From the NCBI GenBank assembly GCA_963798445.1, contig CAWCTH010000003.1, positions 1,116,001 through 1,180,000 of the forward strand: a stretch of 64,000 nucleotides of DNA, given 5' to 3'. The notes beneath the pieces were generated by a model. That model was not told the DNA's origin. It saw only the letters and a list, made by a program, of their open reading frames with translations, and made no database searches. The DNA is from DASXAI01 sp963798445 (GTDB taxonomy: Bacteria > Actinomycetota > Acidimicrobiia > Acidimicrobiales > Ilumatobacteraceae). Each line of letters starts with the position of its first letter. Position 1 is the stretch's first letter. Shown here one piece after another: positions 60,243 through 64,000 of the stretch. The position numbers were made by a program, and so were the translations under genes.

Positions 60243-60818
60243 ATGGCGGACGTCCTCGTCGTCGGGCTGGGCAATCCGGGCGAGGAGTACGCCCGCTCCC
60301 GTCACAACCTGGGTGCCGAAGTCGTGGCCGAGCTGGCGGCGCGCCATGGCGACCGCCTGAAGCTGGCCAAGCGAGAACGCGCCCTGACCGCCGAGGTCAC
60401 CATCGGCGGCCGGCGCGTCGCGCTGGCCTTCCCGCAGACGTACATGAACGACTCGGGGCTGTCGGTGCAGCTCCTGCGCCGCCGCTACGACATCGAGGAC
60501 CCGGCCCGCATCGTCATCGTCCACGACGAGCTGGATCTGCCGGTCGGGCGCATGAAGGTCAAGGAGGGCGGCGGCCTGGCCGGCCACAACGGCCTGCGGT
60601 CCCTCAAGCAGCACCTGCACACGGATGCCTTCGTCCGGGTCCGCATCGGGGTGGGCAAGCCGCCGTCCAAGGAGCGCGGCGCCGACCACGTGCTGCGCCG
60701 CGTGACCAAGGCCGAGCGCACCGAACTGGACATCAAGGTGCAGGAGGCGGCCGACGCCGTCGAGGCCATCGTCATCGACGGCGTGGCCGCGGCTATGACG
60801 AAGTACAACGCGCTGTAG
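60243..60818 (+). CDS. pth: Peptidyl-tRNA hydrolase
   Basis: A 191-residue enzyme that frees tRNA from dropped-off peptidyl-tRNA. VVGLGNPGEEYARSRHNLG contains the catalytic His, and TYMNDSG, HDELDLPVG and GGGLAGHNGLRS supply the conserved Asn and Asp. Length is typical. It follows bL25 directly and precedes mfd. Confidence 0.96.
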   Translation: MADVLVVGLGNPGEEYARSRHNLGAEVVAELAARHGDRLKLAKRERALTAEVTIGGRRVALAFPQTYMNDSGLSVQLLRRRYDIEDPARIVIVHDELDLPVGRMKVKEGGGLAGHNGLRSLKQHLHTDAFVRVRIGVGKPPSKERGADHVLRRVTKAERTELDIKVQEAADAVEAIVIDGVAAAMTKYNAL

Positions 60819-60871
60819 CCGGCGCTCGCTGAGGCAGGCCCCGCACCGGCCGATACCCTGACCAACCGCCC

Positions 60872-63800
60872 GTGTCGCCACATCTCGCCGCCCTCCCTGC
60901 GCTCCTGCGCGACGAACCCGCGCTCCGCCACGTCGCCGGCCGTCAGGCCGCCGTCCTAGCCGTGCCGGAGGCGGCGCGCGCCCTCACCGTGGCCGCCCTG
61001 GCCCACCTGTCGGAGCGCCGCCCCATCGTGGTCGCCCTGCCTACGGGCACCGCCGCACTTCGGCTCACGGAGGACCTGGGCCAGTACCTCGGCGCCGGCG
61101 AGGTGGAGCTGTTCCCGTCCTGGGAGACGCTGCCGTTCGAACGGGTGAGCCCGGCGGTCGAGACCATGGGCCGGCGCCTCCAGGTCCTGTGGCGGCTGCG
61201 CCACCCCGAGCACGCCCCCCGGGTGGTGGTGGCGTCGGTGCGGGCGCTGCTGCAGCGCCTCGGCCCCCACATCGAAGACGTCGAGCCCATCGTCGCCACC
61301 AAGGGCGGCGTGCTCGACCCCGATGTCCTCGTCGCCCGGCTCGTGGGCATGGGCTACCGCCGCGAGGAACTGGTCGAGCACCGCGGGGAGGTGGCGCGGC
61401 GGGGCTCCATCGTGGACGTGTTCCCGTCGACGGCCGACTCGCCGGTGCGCATCGACCTGTGGGGCGACGAGGTCGACCGCCTCAGCGAGTTCTCGGTGAA
61501 CGACCAGCGCTCCACCGTCGACCTCGACGAGGTGGCCATCTTCCCGGCCCGCGAGCTGCTGGCCACGCCCGAGGTCCGGGCCCGCGCCGCCGGGCTGGTC
61601 GGCGACGAGCCGTGGGGCCGCGAGCAGTGGGAACGGCTCAGCGAGGGCCTGGTGTTCGACGGCATGGAGTCGTGGCTGCCGTGGCTCACGCCCGACGAGC
61701 GCCTGCTCACCGACCTGCTGCCGACCAACGCCCAGGTGCTGCTCATGGAGCCGCGGCGGATGCGCGACCGGGCCGCCGACGTGCTGGCCGAGGAGGACGA
61801 CCTGGCCCGCACGCTGGCCAAGACCTGGGGGGCGCGCAGTGATGCCGACTCCGACGACCGCCCCTTCCCCCGCCTCCACCTGGACGCCGACCGCCTGCTC
61901 ACCGGCGCGTCGGCGGCCTGGTCCATCACCAGCGTGCCGGAGTCGCCGGACACGCCCACGATCGAAGCCTCGACGTGGACGCCGGTGTCGGGCGCCGGCG
62001 AGGCCCTCATCGCCCGCCTGGCCGAGCATCTGGCCGAGGGCTACCGCGTCATCGTGGCCGCCGACGGCACCGGCTCAGGAGCGCGCCTGGCCGACCTGCT
62101 GCGCGACGCCGGCATCGAGCTGCCCTTCGTGCCCGATGGCACCGTCGATCTGACCAAGCCGGGTGGCCGCATCGTGGTGGCCCCGCTGCATGCCGGCGTG
62201 GTGCTACCGAACCTGAAGCTGGCCATCCTGTCCGAGGCCGACATCACCGGGCGCCGCCGCGCCCACCGGGCCCCGCGGCCGCGGCGGCGGGAGGCGGCCA
62301 GCGTCTTCGAGGACCTGCGCCCCGGCGACTACATCGTCCACTACCACCACGGCGTCGGGCGCTACGGCGGCATGGTGCAGCGCGCCATCGGTGGGGTCGA
62401 GCGCGACTACCTCCTGCTCGAGTACAAGGGCGGCGACAAGCTCTACGTGCCGTCGGACCAGATCGACGCCGTTCGCCACTACGTCGGTGGCGAGTCCCCC
62501 ACACTGCACCGGCTGGGCGGCGCCGACTTCGAGCGGGCCAAGGGCCGGGTGCGCTCGGCCGTGCGGGAGATCGCCCAGGAGCTGGTGGTGCTCTACCAGA
62601 AGCGGGTGAACGCCGGCGGCTTCGCCTTCTCCCCCGACACGCCGTGGCAGAAGGAGATGGAGGACGCCTTCCCCTACGTGGAGACACCCGACCAGCTCAA
62701 GGCCATCGTCGATGTGAAGGAGGACATGGAGTCCGAGCACCCGATGGACCGGCTGGTGTGCGGCGACGTCGGGTTCGGCAAGACCGAGGTGGCGGTGCGG
62801 GCGGCGTTCAAGGCGGTGCAGGACGGCAAGCAGGTGGTCGTGCTGGTGCCCACCACACTGCTGGCCCAGCAGCACTTCCAGACGTTCAGCGACCGCTTCG
62901 CCAACTACCCCGTGCGGGTCGAGGTGCTCTCGCGCTTCCTCACCGCCAGCCAGGCCAAGCGGGTGGTGGACGGCCTCGGCCGTGGCGAGGTCGATGTCGT
63001 GATCGGCACCCATCGGTTGCTCGGCGAGGGCGTCAAGTTCAAGGATCTGGGGCTGCTGGTGATCGACGAGGAGCAGCGCTTCGGGGTGCTCCACAAGGAG
63101 CAGATGAAGAAGCTCAAGACCAACGTGGACGTGCTCACCATGACGGCCACGCCCATCCCCCGCACCCTGGAGATGAGCCTCACCGGCATCCGCGACCTCA
63201 CGCTGCTCAACACGCCGCCGGCCGACCGCCAGCCGATCCTCACCTACGTCGGCGAGGACGACGAGCGGGCCGTGGCCGAGGCCCTGCGCCGCGAGCTGCT
63301 GCGGGAGGGCCAGGTCTTCTACGTGCACAACCGCGTCGCCGACATCGACGACGTGGCCGCCGAGCTGCGCGAGCTGGTGCCCGAGGCCCGCATCGCCATC
63401 GCCCACGGCCAGATGGACGAGGGCAGCCTCGAGCAGATCGTGGTCGATTTCTGGCAGGGCCAGTACGACGTGCTCGTGTGCACCACCATCATCGAGTCGG
63501 GCATCGACATGCCCACGGTGAACACGTTGGTGGTCGACGGCGCCCACCGGCTCGGCCTCGGGCAGCTCCACCAGTTGCGGGGCCGGGTGGGGCGCAGCGG
63601 CCAGCGCGCCTACGCCTACCTGTTCCACCCGCGTGACCAGAGCCTCACGGAAGAGGCCTACGAGCGCCTCCGCACGATCGGCGAGGCCACCGAGCTGGGC
63701 AGCGGGTTCAAGATCGCCATGCGCGACCTCGAGATCCGCGGGGCGGGCAACCTGCTGGGCGAGGGCCAGAGTGGCCACATCGCGGCGGTGGGCTACGACC

Positions 63801-64000
63801 TCTACTGCCAGATGGTGACCGAGGCCGTGGCCGAGCTGAAGGGCGAGGAGGTGCGCGAGCCGGCCGAAGTGAAGCTGGACGTGCCCGTCGACGCCCACCT
63901 ACCGAAGGAGTACGTCGCCAAGGAGGAGCTGCGGCTCGAGGCGTACCGGCGGCTGGCCAACGTCACCACCACCAGCGAGGTCGATGACATCCGCGCCGAA
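60872..64000 (+). CDS. mfd: Transcription-repair coupling factor, 3' end beyond window
   Basis: The first 1,043 codons from GTG 60872 run in one frame to the window edge; about 100-150 residues should be missing. Mfd removes stalled RNA polymerase and recruits UvrA. The UvrB-like N-terminal module includes FPSWETLPFERVSP. The RNA-polymerase-interacting domain begins LRPGDYIVHYHHGVGRY. The helicase has CGDVGFGKTEVA (Walker A), DEEQRFGV (DEEQ box), TATPIPRTLEMSL, HGQMDEG, TTIIESGIDMP and QLRGRVGRSG. The start is a GTG 53 bases after pth. Confidence 0.96.
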   Translation, partial: MSPHLAALPALLRDEPALRHVAGRQAAVLAVPEAARALTVAALAHLSERRPIVVALPTGTAALRLTEDLGQYLGAGEVELFPSWETLPFERVSPAVETMGRRLQVLWRLRHPEHAPRVVVASVRALLQRLGPHIEDVEPIVATKGGVLDPDVLVARLVGMGYRREELVEHRGEVARRGSIVDVFPSTADSPVRIDLWGDEVDRLSEFSVNDQRSTVDLDEVAIFPARELLATPEVRARAAGLVGDEPWGREQWERLSEGLVFDGMESWLPWLTPDERLLTDLLPTNAQVLLMEPRRMRDRAADVLAEEDDLARTLAKTWGARSDADSDDRPFPRLHLDADRLLTGASAAWSITSVPESPDTPTIEASTWTPVSGAGEALIARLAEHLAEGYRVIVAADGTGSGARLADLLRDAGIELPFVPDGTVDLTKPGGRIVVAPLHAGVVLPNLKLAILSEADITGRRRAHRAPRPRRREAASVFEDLRPGDYIVHYHHGVGRYGGMVQRAIGGVERDYLLLEYKGGDKLYVPSDQIDAVRHYVGGESPTLHRLGGADFERAKGRVRSAVREIAQELVVLYQKRVNAGGFAFSPDTPWQKEMEDAFPYVETPDQLKAIVDVKEDMESEHPMDRLVCGDVGFGKTEVAVRAAFKAVQDGKQVVVLVPTTLLAQQHFQTFSDRFANYPVRVEVLSRFLTASQAKRVVDGLGRGEVDVVIGTHRLLGEGVKFKDLGLLVIDEEQRFGVLHKEQMKKLKTNVDVLTMTATPIPRTLEMSLTGIRDLTLLNTPPADRQPILTYVGEDDERAVAEALRRELLREGQVFYVHNRVADIDDVAAELRELVPEARIAIAHGQMDEGSLEQIVVDFWQGQYDVLVCTTIIESGIDMPTVNTLVVDGAHRLGLGQLHQLRGRVGRSGQRAYAYLFHPRDQSLTEEAYERLRTIGEATELGSGFKIAMRDLEIRGAGNLLGEGQSGHIAAVGYDLYCQMVTEAVAELKGEEVREPAEVKLDVPVDAHLPKEYVAKEELRLEAYRRLANVTTTSEVDDIRAE

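Noticed and set aside
60956..63898. Large minus-strand open frames opposite mfd
   Set aside because: The plus strand encodes the full series of Mfd motifs in one unbroken frame to the window edge.

Overview
The window is high-GC bacterial DNA with dense genes, many GTG and TTG starts, and one- to four-base stop/start overlaps. Several features point to an actinobacterium, probably of the Acidimicrobiia: a 31-residue bS22 (AURKAIP1/COX24-type) ribosomal protein gene, the block tatD - double-psi barrel protein - rsmA/ksgA - ispE, the block glmU-like - prs - Ser/Thr kinase - bL25/Ctc - pth - mfd, an LLM flavin/F420-type oxidoreductase, and 'LDTR' cell-surface repeats. The class assignment is inference from gene content. 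I saw no transposase, integrase, CRISPR array or rRNA. There is one tRNA, tRNA-Gln(UUG).

Layout. 1-2.6 kb: end of an upstream gene, kaiB, a PAS-GGDEF-EAL protein and a Nudix remnant. 2.6-9.5 kb: arylsulfatase, TetR/MFS exporter pair, lipoprotein, AAC(3)-type acetyltransferase. 9.5-21.5 kb: a signalling and transport island, with a NarL-type response regulator, a sensor kinase, an ABC ATPase, a response regulator-adenylate cyclase, a cyclic-nucleotide-binding protein, an HxHxDH metallo-hydrolase, an FtsX/MacB-type permease, an MFS transporter fused to a cyclic-nucleotide-binding domain, and MgtC. 21.6-27.1 kb: a TetR-controlled oxidative catabolic operon. 27.1-27.8 kb: a repeat-filled intergenic region. 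27.8-32.6 kb: SDRs, gpsA and an acyl-CoA ligase. 32.7-42.2 kb: housekeeping genes, with a VapBC pair between metG and tatD. 42.2-46.1 kb: two overlapping SGNH-containing surface proteins. 46.1-51.1 kb: a carboxynorspermidine (polyamine) locus and a TetR/FAD monooxygenase pair, rich in single-base frameshifts. 51.2-55.7 kb: a giant cyclase-ATPase-LuxR regulator and a TPR-like relic. 56-64 kb: housekeeping genes ending in a partial mfd.

How the genes may work together. The strongest candidate for an undescribed system is 9.5-20.9 kb. One sensor kinase lies beside two closely similar NarL-type receivers. One ends in a working LuxR helix-turn-helix. The other keeps only a degenerate helix-turn-helix and has gained a class III cyclase domain. 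Across the divergent promoter is a cNMP-binding protein whose stop overlaps the start of a metallo-beta-lactamase-fold hydrolase of a type that includes cyclic-nucleotide phosphodiesterases. Nearby are a MacB-like ABC pair and a transporter carrying its own cNMP domain. This reads as a sensor-to-cAMP-to-transport circuit with synthesis, reception and removal of the messenger encoded together.

Three families of non-coding repeats are present in more than one place: a 93-base hairpin unit (tandem array at 27.1 kb, solo copy at 58.2 kb), an element of about 100 bases (27.65 and 55.74 kb), and a palindromic element of about 50 bases (10.2 and 21.6 kb). Frameshifts are of two kinds: three isolated single-base losses in C/G runs (29.92, 40.05, 43.15 kb), and a burst of about eleven indels or more between 46.2 and 49.8 kb. 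In both groups catalytic residues and open frames survive on each side, so sequencing or assembly error is a serious alternative to gene decay.
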